Shown in pieces: positions 18,605 through 27,166 of a stretch of 64,000 nt of DNA. The position numbers and the translations under genes were made by a program. This DNA is from Bacillus sp. T33-2 (GTDB lineage: Bacteria; Bacillota; Bacilli; Bacillales; Cytobacillaceae): positions 124,001 to 188,000 of the forward strand of contig NZ_PGVB01000008.1 in NCBI RefSeq assembly GCF_002860205.1, in the 5' to 3' direction. The notes under the pieces are model-generated. The model saw nothing but the letters and a program-made list of their open reading frames with translations, did not search any database and had not been told where the DNA came from. Within the stretch, counting starts at the first letter, position 1. Each line of letters opens with the position of its first letter.

Positions 18605-19702
18605 TCACTCCACTTTTTCCAGCCGTGGATTCGGCCGAAATTTCCGTCCGGCTTTAGCCTGGTGTTCTCCGTCCAAAAGGACATTGTCACCCGTGAAACC
18701 AATGTTGATCTTCAGCAGGCTCCCCCCGACTCCATACATATCGACCGGCACATTGTGCTTTTCAAAATCGAGTATGCGGTTTTCATTGAAGCCGCCGCTT
18801 ACTACGATTTTCACATGGCTGAACCCCTCTGCATCAAGAGCGTTTCTTAATGCAAAAATCAACTCGGCATTGACGCCCCGCGGATCAAATGTACCAAGCA
18901 AATGCTGATTTCTCAAGAAATACTGGTCAATCAGGGTGCGGGAAGTATCAACGCGTACCCCCTTGAGCAAATCACCAAATTCTCTGGCAACTTTAAGGGA
19001 GTCCGTTATCGCATCATTATTGTAGTCCACGAGAGCGACCAGGTCATCATCCGGGAATGTGTCATGATACGCCTTTGTGGCCGCCACGATATCCCCGTCA
19101 AACAGCTGGATCAGCGCATGCGGCATCGTGCCCATCCCCTGCTTGCCCCACCATTCGTTCATTGCGTGTGTTGCCTGCGCGGTGGCACCGCCAATGTAGG
19201 CGGCATATCCATCACCAGCCTGGGTGATAAAGTGGTCGTCCCTGTCCCCCATAAAAATTACAGGCTTTTGGGTTCCAGAATAACTGGCTGCTTTGACAAC
19301 ATTATAAACATTTGTTGCCACCGATGTCCTTCTTGCCAGAATACCATCAATGATACCCTCCAGATATCCAAAGTTCTGGTAAGGGCCCGTGATCGTCAGG
19401 ACTGTTTCAAACGGATCGATTTTGTCACCATCCTTCAAGGAATGGATCTCAAGCTCATCAGGATTGTCAGCAAATGTCTTGATCAGGGCAATGACCTCAT
19501 CAGTTCCGCAAAGGACTGCTTCATCCTTTTGAAAAAATTGCATTGTAACTGTATTGTGCTCGCGATACTTTTTCACAATATCTTTCGTTTTTAAAAAATA
19601 AACTGCAGAGAACCAGCCGTCCCTGACCCGTTCGTCAAATTTGAAAGTATTGTTGGTCAGCCTGCTAAGCTTTCCCTGCATTTTCAACTCAATTTCCTTC
19701 AT
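18605..19702 (-). CDS. Nicotinate phosphoribosyltransferase (short form)
   Basis: Makes nicotinate mononucleotide from nicotinate and PRPP in the NAD salvage pathway. The 365-residue sequence matches the compact NAPRTase subfamily: RVRDGWFSAVYF near the N-terminus, FMGDRDDHF, the conserved GTMPHALIQ loop, VALVDYNNDA, and a C-terminal phosphate-binding part with GGFNENRI and YGVGGSL. The long PncB of B. subtilis is larger, so no symbol is used. The start follows AAGAGGAGCTTTTGGA. It lies between murC and sftA and has no obvious partner gene. Confidence 0.88.
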   Translation of the reverse strand: MKEIELKMQGKLSRLTNNTFKFDERVRDGWFSAVYFLKTKDIVKKYREHNTVTMQFFQKDEAVLCGTDEVIALIKTFADNPDELEIHSLKDGDKIDPFETVLTITGPYQNFGYLEGIIDGILARRTSVATNVYNVVKAASYSGTQKPVIFMGDRDDHFITQAGDGYAAYIGGATAQATHAMNEWWGKQGMGTMPHALIQLFDGDIVAATKAYHDTFPDDDLVALVDYNNDAITDSLKVAREFGDLLKGVRVDTSRTLIDQYFLRNQHLLGTFDPRGVNAELIFALRNALDAEGFSHVKIVVSGGFNENRILDFEKHNVPVDMYGVGGSLLKINIGFTGDNVLLDGEHQAKAGRKFRPNPRLEKVE

Positions 19703-19720
19703 TCCAAAAGCTCCTCTTAA

Positions 19721-19864
19721 GAAAAAGCGCCGCCAATTTACGAAGACGCGTCCGCTGCACTCGGCTCAGCCTTACAAGGACTTCATGTCGGACCAGGCTG
19801 GCTGTATATCCTTCCAGCCGGCAGCACTTTAATGTATAATTTTGCATTCATTCAGCCGCCATAG
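19721..19864 (+). other. Start-less protein-like frame, possibly a decayed gene piece
   Basis: An open frame of about 47 codons after a stop codon, without a start or ribosome site, reads APPIYEDASAALGSALQG followed by GLHVGPGWLYILPAGSTLM and ends in a stop. The composition looks protein-like rather than random, but I do not recognise the family. It occupies most of the gap between the divergent-facing ends of pncB-type and sftA genes. Confidence 0.25.
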
Positions 19865-19918
19865 CGACGGCGATGGTTACCACGATTATTGGTACACGCA
19901 AATAAAGAATACCACTAA

Positions 19919-22516
19919 TTATATCAATGTACTAGTTTCCTGGATATTTTCAAGATCAGCCGCTGAAATCAACACATCCCTTGGTTTGCTGCCGCGCCCT
20001 TCAGAAATGAAGCCATGCTGCTCCATCATGTCGATTAGCCTCGCTGCCCGGTTGTAGCCAATCTTGAACCGGCGCTGCACGCTGGATGTGGAAGCAGCCC
20101 CATGGTCAATGACAAATTCGCATGCCTCGTAGAAGAGATCATCCTCTTCTTCATTTACTTGTGCCTTTTTCAGCAATTCATCCTGCTCAAATAAGTATTC
20201 AGGCTTGCGTTGTTTTCGCACAAACGCAACTACATCATCAATTTCACTGTCTGTCACAAATGTGCCCTGCAGGCGCACCGCCTTGGAGGATCCATTTTCA
20301 AGGAACAGCATGTCCCCTCGGCCAAGCAGTTTCTCAGCCCCACTGATGTCAATGATCGTTCTTGAATCAACCTGGGATGACACAGAAAAGGCAATCCTTG
20401 TCGGAATATTAGCCTTGATCAGTCCGGTAATGACATCGACAGACGGACGCTGAGTGGCAATCAGCAAATGGATGCCGCACGCCCTTGCCTTCTGGGCGAT
20501 CCGGCAGATTGCTTCCTCAACATCGGCTGGTGCCATCATCATTAAATCGGCAAGCTCATCAATCACGATAACAATGTAAGGCAGTTTATCCGCATAACGT
20601 TTATGCTGGATGGCCAGTTCGTTAAACCTGGAGATATCCCTGACCCCTGTGTGGGCAAATAGTTCATAGCGCCGCTCCATTTCTTCTACTGCCCATTTCA
20701 GGGAGGCCGTCGCCGCTTTCACATCGGTAATGACAGGGCTCACCAGGTGGGGTATATGGTTATATGGCGCGAGTTCAACCATTTTCGGATCAATCAGAAG
20801 CAGTTTTACATCATCAGGATTGGCTTTATAAAGTAAACTCACCAGCATTGTATTAATACAGACACTTTTTCCCGAACCTGTCGCACCAGCTATCAGGCCG
20901 TGCGGCATCTTTTTCAGGTCGGTTACGATCGGCGTCCCTGAAATATCGAGGCCAAGGGCAACTGACAACGGAGATTTATCGTGCCGGAAACTCCCTGTCT
21001 GTAGAATTTCACTCAACAATACTGGCCTGCCCGACTGGTTTGGGACCTCGATCCCGATTGTATGCTTTCCGGGAATCGGTGCTTCGATACGGATATCACG
21101 GGCGGCTAGGCTTAGTTTTATGTCATCTAAAAGGTTAGTTATTTTATTGACCTTGACACCCGGTTCCGGCTGCACTTCAAAACGGGTGACGGACGGTCCC
21201 TGGGTTACGTTGACAACCCTCGCTCCTACATTAAAATTCTTCAATGTCTCGTTTAGCAGCTGTTCCTGCTGAAACAGCCACTGGGGATCCGCTTCCTTGT
21301 ACACGGGTGGATTCAATAGGTTAAGAGAAGGGAATCCATAGTTTCCAGTGACTGTCATGCTCCCGGCTTGGGCAGAAGTCTGCCCAGTTAACTGGGGTTT
21401 GTCTTGCCTGGCGGTATCTGCAGCCTTATTTGGAGGGTTCTCCTGCTTACCGGGTCCCTCCATCCCTGGCCGGTTCCGTACAGTCTCTCTGGCTTCATGG
21501 TTTCTCAATTGAGAAATGGAGCTCTGTTTTTCTTCCCACTTCCGTTTGTCTTGCTTAAGCATTAGTACATTGAACGGAACATGCCTTTTTGTATTTTCCC
21601 GTTCCGGTGTTAATGGTTCTGATTTTTCCACCGGTTCCGTTGGTTGGCCTGGATCTGCCAGCTGTTCCAGTCCTGATTGTTGAACTGGTTCCGGCTGCTG
21701 TTCCAGGTCTGGTATTGAAGGTACATTTTGTTGCAATGACACTTCATGTTCAGGCTCCTTTTCCCGATCTGGTTGCAGCTTAGGTTCTCGTTTCGGATCG
21801 AACACCGGTTCAGCTTGGAAAGGTGAATTCAGTGCCTCGGCCGGTTCCTGTTCTCGGCCTGCTTCTGGCACAGTGTCCAACAGTGGATTCACCACCGCTT
21901 CCGGTTCCTGTTCTCGGCCTTCTTCCGGCACAGTCTCCAACAGTTGATTCACTACTTCCCTTTCCTGTTCGCGGCCTGCTCCTGGCATAGTCTCCGACAA
22001 TGGATTTACTACCGCTTCCGGTTCCTGTTCTCGGTCTGCTTCCGATTGCAGCATCTGTTCCTGTTTTTTCGGGCTGGAAATCGAGGTTGCGTATGTAAAG
22101 CCCGTTAATTCATATTCAATCTCATTAATATTTTTTGGCCTGTTAAAAGCAAAAACCGGTGATGGAATTTCAGTCGGCCGAAAAGGCTGCCGATATTTTT
22201 GTTCTTTCTTCGGTACTTTAACCTGTTTTGGTTTCGCAGGCATCTGGATTGCTGTATTCTCTGCAGTGTTATCAGCAGCTTCGGCTTTCCGTGTTCTCCC
22301 TTTTGGAACCAGCGTGGATGGCATTGCCTCTTCATCGGGAATCAGCGGAAAACGGAAATTCCCTTTTGGGTATTGGTATAAAACCCTGGCTTCAACCTCT
22401 TTTCTAGGCTCAGCCTGCTTTCTGCGGGGCGGATGGGAATTATTTATGTCCTTATTACCAATGTTCTGATCATCTTCATTTTCAAATATCCCTAAAAGTT
22501 TTTTAAACCAACTCAA
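19919..22516 (-). CDS. sftA: FtsK/SpoIIIE-family DNA translocase SftA
   Basis: Cytoplasmic DNA pump that clears chromosomes from the division septum before it closes. Length is 865 residues. The C-terminal motor starts with an alpha/beta region (about 390-480), Walker A GATGSGKSVCIN, Walker B VIVIDELADLMMM, the sensor region ATQRPSVDVITGLIK and the gamma winged-helix (ASTSSVQRRFKIGYNRAARL). The N-terminus lacks membrane helices, which separates SftA from SpoIIIE. The linker (about 155-330) is very rich in Glu, Pro and Gln and contains tandem repeats of about 20 residues (21840-22045). The order with ytpQ and ytpP is as in B. subtilis. Confidence 0.94.
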   Translation of the reverse strand: MSWFKKLLGIFENEDDQNIGNKDINNSHPPRRKQAEPRKEVEARVLYQYPKGNFRFPLIPDEEAMPSTLVPKGRTRKAEAADNTAENTAIQMPAKPKQVKVPKKEQKYRQPFRPTEIPSPVFAFNRPKNINEIEYELTGFTYATSISSPKKQEQMLQSEADREQEPEAVVNPLSETMPGAGREQEREVVNQLLETVPEEGREQEPEAVVNPLLDTVPEAGREQEPAEALNSPFQAEPVFDPKREPKLQPDREKEPEHEVSLQQNVPSIPDLEQQPEPVQQSGLEQLADPGQPTEPVEKSEPLTPERENTKRHVPFNVLMLKQDKRKWEEKQSSISQLRNHEARETVRNRPGMEGPGKQENPPNKAADTARQDKPQLTGQTSAQAGSMTVTGNYGFPSLNLLNPPVYKEADPQWLFQQEQLLNETLKNFNVGARVVNVTQGPSVTRFEVQPEPGVKVNKITNLLDDIKLSLAARDIRIEAPIPGKHTIGIEVPNQSGRPVLLSEILQTGSFRHDKSPLSVALGLDISGTPIVTDLKKMPHGLIAGATGSGKSVCINTMLVSLLYKANPDDVKLLLIDPKMVELAPYNHIPHLVSPVITDVKAATASLKWAVEEMERRYELFAHTGVRDISRFNELAIQHKRYADKLPYIVIVIDELADLMMMAPADVEEAICRIAQKARACGIHLLIATQRPSVDVITGLIKANIPTRIAFSVSSQVDSRTIIDISGAEKLLGRGDMLFLENGSSKAVRLQGTFVTDSEIDDVVAFVRKQRKPEYLFEQDELLKKAQVNEEEDDLFYEACEFVIDHGAASTSSVQRRFKIGYNRAARLIDMMEQHGFISEGRGSKPRDVLISAADLENIQETSTLI
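21840..22045 (-). repeat. 60-bp tandem repeats within the sftA linker
   Basis: Three full and one partial in-frame 57-60 bp units encode REQEPEAVVNPL-x-ETVPEAG variants. They are in frame and do not disturb the coding region. Confidence 0.8.
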
Positions 22517-22673
22517 TTAAAATCACTCTTTCTGTTTCTTATCATTACTATTTTAACAGTTATTCAGCTTTTTTCGAGATTATTTGAAAGAATGAGTCGA
22601 ATTATGGGGAAAAGAAGTGATTCCGGCGCAGGACCATAGTCCCCATTCATGAAAACATGCCCCAGCCAGAACC

Positions 22674-22700
22674 TAAAAAAAGACCCGAAAAATTCGAGTC
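22674..22700 (-). terminator. Terminator of ytpQ
   Basis: GACTCGAA / TTCGGGTC stem with a 3-base loop, followed on the minus strand by seven T residues. Confidence 0.75.
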
Positions 22701-22727
22701 CCCGTCGATGTGTTTGTTTCAAAATTT

Positions 22728-23519
22728 TTACCTGCGATTTTTACCAAGGATAAAAATAGGTTCAAGCTGACCTTTCTCATATAAAAACGATAATGCTGTA
22801 ATTGGCACTCGGCCGGAGGCAAAGAAACTCATTGCCATTTGTGCAAGCACGTCATATCCGGTGTTGTTCCTGATGTCGGCTATGATCAGGACATCCTGAT
22901 GTGGTACTGCAAGTGCCATTGTCCCTTCTATCCTTTTTTTCACGTCATTCAAAAACGCTTCGTTTAAAATCCTGCTGGCATCGTAGCCATCATTGGAATT
23001 CATGAAGTAAAATACATTCCCGGCCACATGGTCTTCTTTTAATGAAGTTTGCAATGATCGGACATTAAACAATGCCGTTTCCCGTACCTGGCTTTCGGTC
23101 CAGCCTTCCTTCTGCAGCAAATTCATGTCGATAAGCCGGTATGTCTTGCCCATGTCCAAAGCGTAATAAATCCTGGTTTCTGCCGTATGGTCATCAAAAA
23201 AGAACGGCACACCTTCTTCAGCTTCGTCCGGGAAGGAAGTTGACCGTATGACAGGATATATATTGCGCTCGTGGCCCGAAAACCGGACTTGCCCTTCCAT
23301 TGCCTGCAGGCCTTCGGTGACGTAATAAACGACTTCATCAATCGCCTTGTCTTTCTGCTCCTGCCATTTTGCAATGATTCCGGGCAATGAAATAGTGATT
23401 CCACGTCCATTATTTGTATTTTCAATCCGGAGCGTGTCTTTTTCACGGTCGAATGTAATAGAGCGGCTTGGATCCTTTAACCGCCTTTCAAGTTCTCTTC
23501 TCATTTTGTTGCTGTCCAT
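22728..23519 (-). CDS. ytpQ: YtpQ, DUF1444 protein
   Basis: A 263-residue cytoplasmic protein of the DUF1444 family, matching B. subtilis YtpQ (about 268 residues). The N-terminus [17 protein letters not shown] is charged; the centre contains [11 protein letters not shown] and [11 protein letters not shown]; there is no signal peptide or membrane helix. No enzymatic motif is recognisable and the function is unknown. It lies 79 bases downstream of ytpP, with a terminator-like hairpin between them. Confidence 0.9.
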   Translation of the reverse strand: MDSNKMRRELERRLKDPSRSITFDREKDTLRIENTNNGRGITISLPGIIAKWQEQKDKAIDEVVYYVTEGLQAMEGQVRFSGHERNIYPVIRSTSFPDEAEEGVPFFFDDHTAETRIYYALDMGKTYRLIDMNLLQKEGWTESQVRETALFNVRSLQTSLKEDHVAGNVFYFMNSNDGYDASRILNEAFLNDVKKRIEGTMALAVPHQDVLIIADIRNNTGYDVLAQMAMSFFASGRVPITALSFLYEKGQLEPIFILGKNRR

Positions 23520-23565
23520 ATGATCCCTCGTATTATCAGGTTTTTATATAGTGTATAATAAAATA

Positions 23566-23591
23566 CCCTCCACCTCAACGCAGATGGAGGG
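23566..23591 (-). terminator. Terminator of ytpP
   Basis: CCCTCCA / TGGAGGG inverted repeat followed by TATTTTATT on the minus strand. Confidence 0.7.
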
Positions 23592-23598
23592 AAGGCAA

Positions 23599-23913
23599 TT
23601 AGCTTAACCCTGTAATAAAGTTTTCTATCTCTTCCTGTGTTTTACGGTCTTTACTTACGAAACGGCCAAGTTCCTTTCCGTTTTCGTACGCAATAAAACT
23701 CGGAATCCCAAATACGTCCAGTTGGGCACATAGATCGATAAACTGATCACGGTCCACGTACACGAACGTAAACTCCTTGAACTTATTTTCTATTTCAGGC
23801 AAAACAGGTTCAATCACCCTGCAATCAGGGCACCAGTCCGCCGAAAACAAAAAGATGTGTTTCCCTGAATTTTTTAAATCTTCAAATTGGCTCATTGCTT
23901 CTAGATTTTTCAT
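23599..23913 (-). CDS. ytpP: YtpP, thioredoxin-like protein
   Basis: A 104-residue thioredoxin-fold protein with active site FSADWCPDCRVIEP (CPDC in place of CGPC) and the cis-proline in FGIPSFIAY. It is probably a cytosolic disulfide reductase with an atypical redox potential. Its substrate is not known. The start at 23913 (MKNLEAMSQF) follows GGAGGATATAGTCAC; the in-frame codon at 23964 has no ribosome site. Confidence 0.92.
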   Translation of the reverse strand: MKNLEAMSQFEDLKNSGKHIFLFSADWCPDCRVIEPVLPEIENKFKEFTFVYVDRDQFIDLCAQLDVFGIPSFIAYENGKELGRFVSKDRKTQEEIENFITGLS

Positions 23914-24032
23914 GTGACTATATCCTCCACTTCGTGATTCCCATGAGTTGATAGTAACAAGCATATCTTGTTACGTCCAATAATATGCAAACAGCAGGGT
24001 ACCTTTTTTCCAATTGAAAAATGCTCAAAAAA

Positions 24033-24055
24033 AAAGCATCCCGGAAAGATGCTTT
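24033..24055 (-). terminator. Terminator of the lipoprotein gene
   Basis: AAAGCATC / GATGCTTT hairpin followed on the minus strand by nine T residues, directly after the stop. Confidence 0.8.
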
Positions 24056-24057
24056 GA

Positions 24058-24564
24058 TCATTTTTTGAATTTCACAGATTTGGCAATTTCCATCATGGCA
24101 GCGGCATCGGACTGCAGGCTTTTTGTTTCGGTTGTTAATTTTACGCCGCCAATCCCAACGACAAGCTCATATGCGTCATTATCAGCTTTTTTCATGAGCA
24201 TGTAGCCAAATTTGCCATCGTTTTTATAGGTATCTTCAAAATCCCATTCAGGCCTTTGTTTCACAGTTGATTGGTACACTACCTCACTGTCCTTTTGCTC
24301 GTGCTGATTGTAAAAAAGTATATATGTTTTTTTACCGTTCTTTAAAATGATATTGTTTGGGGATTCTTTTTCTACTTCAACACCAAACGGCAAATAGTAA
24401 TCTATATCTTTATAACTATTATTAGCATCTTTTGGTTTGCTCTTGAACGCAGCTTGTACTGCATCTGAAGCTGACTTCTGTTTCTCTTCGCCCGAGTCCG
24501 AGCAGGCTGCGAGCACAAGTACTGCAATAATCAGCAGCAAGCTTTTCCGAAACTGTTTTATCAT
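24058..24564 (-). CDS. Small predicted lipoprotein of unknown function
   Basis: A 168-residue secreted lipoprotein: basic N-terminus, hydrophobic core and lipobox VLAAC (Cys about residue 21), then a charged spacer and a globular domain with DIDYYLPFGVEVE, FYNQHEQKD and a C-terminal AKSVKFKK. No known catalytic motif is visible. The gene sits between ytpP and the NERD gene, where B. subtilis has none, so it belongs to a short strain- or genus-specific insertion. The start follows AAAGGAGGAAAAAAGT. Confidence 0.85.
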   Translation of the reverse strand: MIKQFRKSLLLIIAVLVLAACSDSGEEKQKSASDAVQAAFKSKPKDANNSYKDIDYYLPFGVEVEKESPNNIILKNGKKTYILFYNQHEQKDSEVVYQSTVKQRPEWDFEDTYKNDGKFGYMLMKKADNDAYELVVGIGGVKLTTETKSLQSDAAAMMEIAKSVKFKK

Positions 24565-24986
24565 ACTTTTTTCCTCCTTTCGAAAGGAACAACTTCATAC
24601 TTTTATATCATACCGTGCAAGTTTCATAGGTGACAAGACTTGCCCGTATTTTTTTCTCGTAATTTGGATATTTTTTGCACAGTGCCAGCTTGCTTACCCT
24701 AGTTACTTGTTTATCTTGTTAAAGATCGATAAAATCTTTCACCTGTTTTAATAATTATATATGAAAAGTTTTGGGTATTAGAGATGGTTATTATTTCCGT
24801 TTCTGAAGATTTTCTTTGAAAGTGAATATGCAAATTAATCCTCTATCAATCCACGGTCGATTCTATGAATACTCCGCAATTTATTCCCCAACATTAACAA
24901 AAACTTCACTCTTTTACGATTACTTCAGCGAAATTATTTTATAAAATGGACTTGAAGTTTAATAAAAATAAGAAAGGAATGGACGT
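24565..24986. other. AT-rich intergenic stretch without a recognisable gene
   Basis: 422 bases between divergent genes, clearly AT-rich. It must contain the promoters of both neighbours, but no consensus pair is convincing; a TTTATAAAAT stretch at 24938-24947 is a weak -10 candidate for the rightward gene. Confidence 0.5.
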
Positions 24987-25892
24987 ATGCTTAAAAAACC
25001 ACGATCTGAGCCTGCTGAAATTAAGATTCTTACATACTTAAACACAAGAATGGAATTACCTGAAAATGACAAACAGAACTATTTATTTCTTAAAAAAGGC
25101 TATGAGGGTGAGGTACTCTTTGATTCATTGACAGAGAAACTTCAATGTGAATGTTTTATTATAAACGATTTACTTCTGGAAATGAACAACACCATGTTTC
25201 AAATCGACTCTCTGATAGTTTCCCAAAATACTATATATTTGTTCGAGATAAAAAATTATGAAGGTGATTTTTATTATGAACGAGATAGGCTATACACAAA
25301 AACGCAATCCGAAATTAAGAATCCATTGCTACAGTTGAAACGAAGCGAATCTCTTCTACGCCAGTTGCTCCAAAAACTTGGATTTCCTTTCCCCATTGAG
25401 GCATGGGTTGTTTTTATCAACCCAGAGTTTACCTTATACCAAGCACCCCTCAACGAGCCAATTATTTTTCCGAGCCAGCTTAATCGCTTTATGAAAAAAG
25501 TAAATACGACACAGTCAAAACTAAATGGGCAACATTGGAAAATAGCTGAAAAACTAACCTCGCTGCATATTGAAGAATCACCATATAATCGGCTACCAGC
25601 TTATGAATATAATCAACTGCGTAAAGGGATAACTTGTAAAGTGTGCCATTCATTTTTTGTTTCTGTACGGAGCAAAAAATGCGTTTGTGATGTTTGCGAG
25701 CACGAAGAAGCAGTGGACTGTGCAGTATTGCGAAGTGTGGAGGAGTGTAAGCTTCTTTTTCCAGGTAGTAATATTACAACCAACCTGATTCACGAGTGGT
25801 GTAAAGTGATTGAAACTAAAAAGAAAATAAACCGAATCCTGCATTCACACCTTAAGATTGAAGGGGTACGTCAATGGGCCTATTTCAAGTGA
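24987..25892 (+). CDS. NERD-domain protein with C-terminal zinc ribbon
   Basis: A 301-residue protein. The N-terminal nuclease-related domain (about 35-155) shows the family pattern: GYEGEVLFDSLTEKL, an acidic residue in FQIDSLIV, the LFEIKNYEGDF core (E-x-K) and NPLLQLKRSESLLR. These match a PD-(D/E)xK-like fold. The C-terminal part has four to five cysteines in CKVC and CVCDVC, probably a zinc ribbon for nucleic-acid binding. NERD proteins are suspected DNA-processing enzymes, but the target is unknown. Base composition is much more AT-rich than the neighbours, which suggests transfer. Start follows AGAAAGGAATGGACGT. A hairpin repeat array follows 72 bases downstream. Confidence 0.82.
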   Translation: MLKKPRSEPAEIKILTYLNTRMELPENDKQNYLFLKKGYEGEVLFDSLTEKLQCECFIINDLLLEMNNTMFQIDSLIVSQNTIYLFEIKNYEGDFYYERDRLYTKTQSEIKNPLLQLKRSESLLRQLLQKLGFPFPIEAWVVFINPEFTLYQAPLNEPIIFPSQLNRFMKKVNTTQSKLNGQHWKIAEKLTSLHIEESPYNRLPAYEYNQLRKGITCKVCHSFFVSVRSKKCVCDVCEHEEAVDCAVLRSVEECKLLFPGSNITTNLIHEWCKVIETKKKINRILHSHLKIEGVRQWAYFK

Positions 25893-25964
25893 ATGAGACA
25901 TTTGCATCTTATTGTTTATAGGATTAATTCTGCTGACAGAGGGGAATAATCTTTAAGAACCAAT

Positions 25965-26513
25965 ATGATGGACAGTTCTGCGTCTTTCTTCAAGGATTTT
26001 GTCCATCATACCATCATGATGGATAGTTCTGCGTCCTCCTTCAAGGATTTTGTCCATCATGATGGATAGTTCTGCGTCCTCCTTCAAGGATTTTGTCCAT
26101 CATGATGGACAGTTCTGCGTCCTCCTTCAAGGATTTTGTCCATCATGATGGACAGTTCTGCGTCCTCCTTCAAGGATTTTGTCCATCATAAACATCATGA
26201 TGGACAGTTTTCCGTCTTCCTTCAAGGATTTTGTCCATCATAACCATCATGATGGACAGTTCTGCGTCTTCCTTCAAGGATTTTGTCCATCATAACCATC
26301 ATGATGGACAGTTCTGCGTCCTCCTTCAAGGATTTTGTCCATCATAACCATCATGATGGACAGTTCTCCGTCTTCCTTCAAGGATTTTGTCCATCATAAC
26401 CATCATGATGGACAGTTCTGCGTCTTCCTTCAAGGATTTTGTCCATCATAACCATCATGATGGACAATTTTGGCCGCTCCCCTTCGGATTTTGTCCATCA
26501 GACGGACAAAATC
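25965..26513. repeat. Eleven-unit tandem array of 43/52-bp hairpin elements
   Basis: Each unit begins ATGATGGACAG and ends TGTCCATCAT, giving 10-base terminal inverted repeats around a 25-base insert (TTCTGCGTCTTCCTTCAAGG type). Units 2-5 are fused end to end with a 43-bp period sharing ATGATG (starts 26059, 26102, 26145); the later units are separated by AACCATC with a 52-bp period (starts 26197, 26249 and onward). The last unit is degenerate and closes with a different inverted repeat GATTTTGTCC / GGACAAAATC (about 26487-26513). Units differ at only a few bases. No genes lie inside. Confidence 0.9.
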
Positions 26514-26528
26514 AAATTATAAAGTAAG

Positions 26529-26563
26529 AAAACGGGACAGCAACCTATAAGGCTGCCCCGTTT
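26529..26563 (-). terminator. Terminator of the DUF84 gene, overlapping its last codons
   Basis: AACGGGGCAGC / GCTGTCCCGTT stem followed by TTTTC on the minus strand. The 5' arm lies within the last coding codons (KNGAAL), so stop codon and hairpin are fused. Confidence 0.8.
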
Positions 26564-27075
26564 TTCAGTTTAACCTGATATTCATATTGTCCCACAAGCA
26601 GTTTCATTACGTGGGTAAACATTTCAGCCCTGTTGACGGCTCCGTTTGTGAAAATTCCGACTGCCCCTTCGTTTTTGCGGACATTCTGTTTTTTTGCATA
26701 GTCATCCATCACAGGGCCCAGCTCTTCCCCATTCAAGAGACGGTCAGATACCTCTTTTGGAAGGAGAATCCTGGCGCCGCCTGCGATGATTGGCTCCATC
26801 CCTCGGGCGGCGAGCGCCCCCCAGTTGCACAGGAACAGGCCGCTTTCTGTTTGGTGGACACCGCCTTCAAGCCCAATGCCAATTTGGGCGTCCAGCAAGC
26901 CCGCAGCGCCAAAGGCACGATTCACGGCTCCTTTTATTGTTTCTTCATCAGAAAAAGGCTGTGCGCTGACCCCGGATGGTGCATCAACGGGAACTACTTT
27001 ACATTGATAAGTCTTAAACGCTGATTCTGCTGCTAAAATTTTTGCAGGGTTGTTCGATCCAATGGCGATTAGCAT
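26545..27075 (-). CDS. DUF84 family NTPase (inosine/xanthosine triphosphatase, YjjX type)
   Basis: A 176-residue protein resembling house-cleaning phosphatases that hydrolyse ITP and XTP. Visible features are the N-terminal IGSNNPAKILAA (substrate-binding loop), the central GIGLEGGVH (acidic metal-binding region) and the basic GGARILLP segment. Family membership is clear from these; nucleotide specificity is inferred. Start follows CCAGGAGGAAAAA. It is the first gene leftward of ytoP on the minus strand. Confidence 0.85.
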   Translation of the reverse strand: MLIAIGSNNPAKILAAESAFKTYQCKVVPVDAPSGVSAQPFSDEETIKGAVNRAFGAAGLLDAQIGIGLEGGVHQTESGLFLCNWGALAARGMEPIIAGGARILLPKEVSDRLLNGEELGPVMDDYAKKQNVRKNEGAVGIFTNGAVNRAEMFTHVMKLLVGQYEYQVKLKNGAAL

Positions 27076-27107
27076 TTTTTCCTCCTGGCTTCCTGAAATT
27101 CGAATAG

Positions 27108-27137
27108 AAAAAAGAGGCAGTTGACGTCTGCCCCCCT
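27108..27137 (-). terminator. Possible terminator of ytoP
   Basis: GGCAG / CTGCC short stem followed by a six-T run on the minus strand. Confidence 0.45.
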
Positions 27138-27166
27138 AAAGTCCACAAGCTATGGCAGAACATGTT

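Noticed and set aside
25965-26513. CRISPR array
   Set aside because: The repeats are contiguous or separated by an identical 7-base string, so there are no unique spacers, and no cas genes are present.
26487-26513. Terminator of the NERD gene
   Set aside because: The GATTTTGTCC / GGACAAAATC hairpin lacks a T run on the plus strand and lies about 600 bases after the gene; it is listed as the end of the repeat array.
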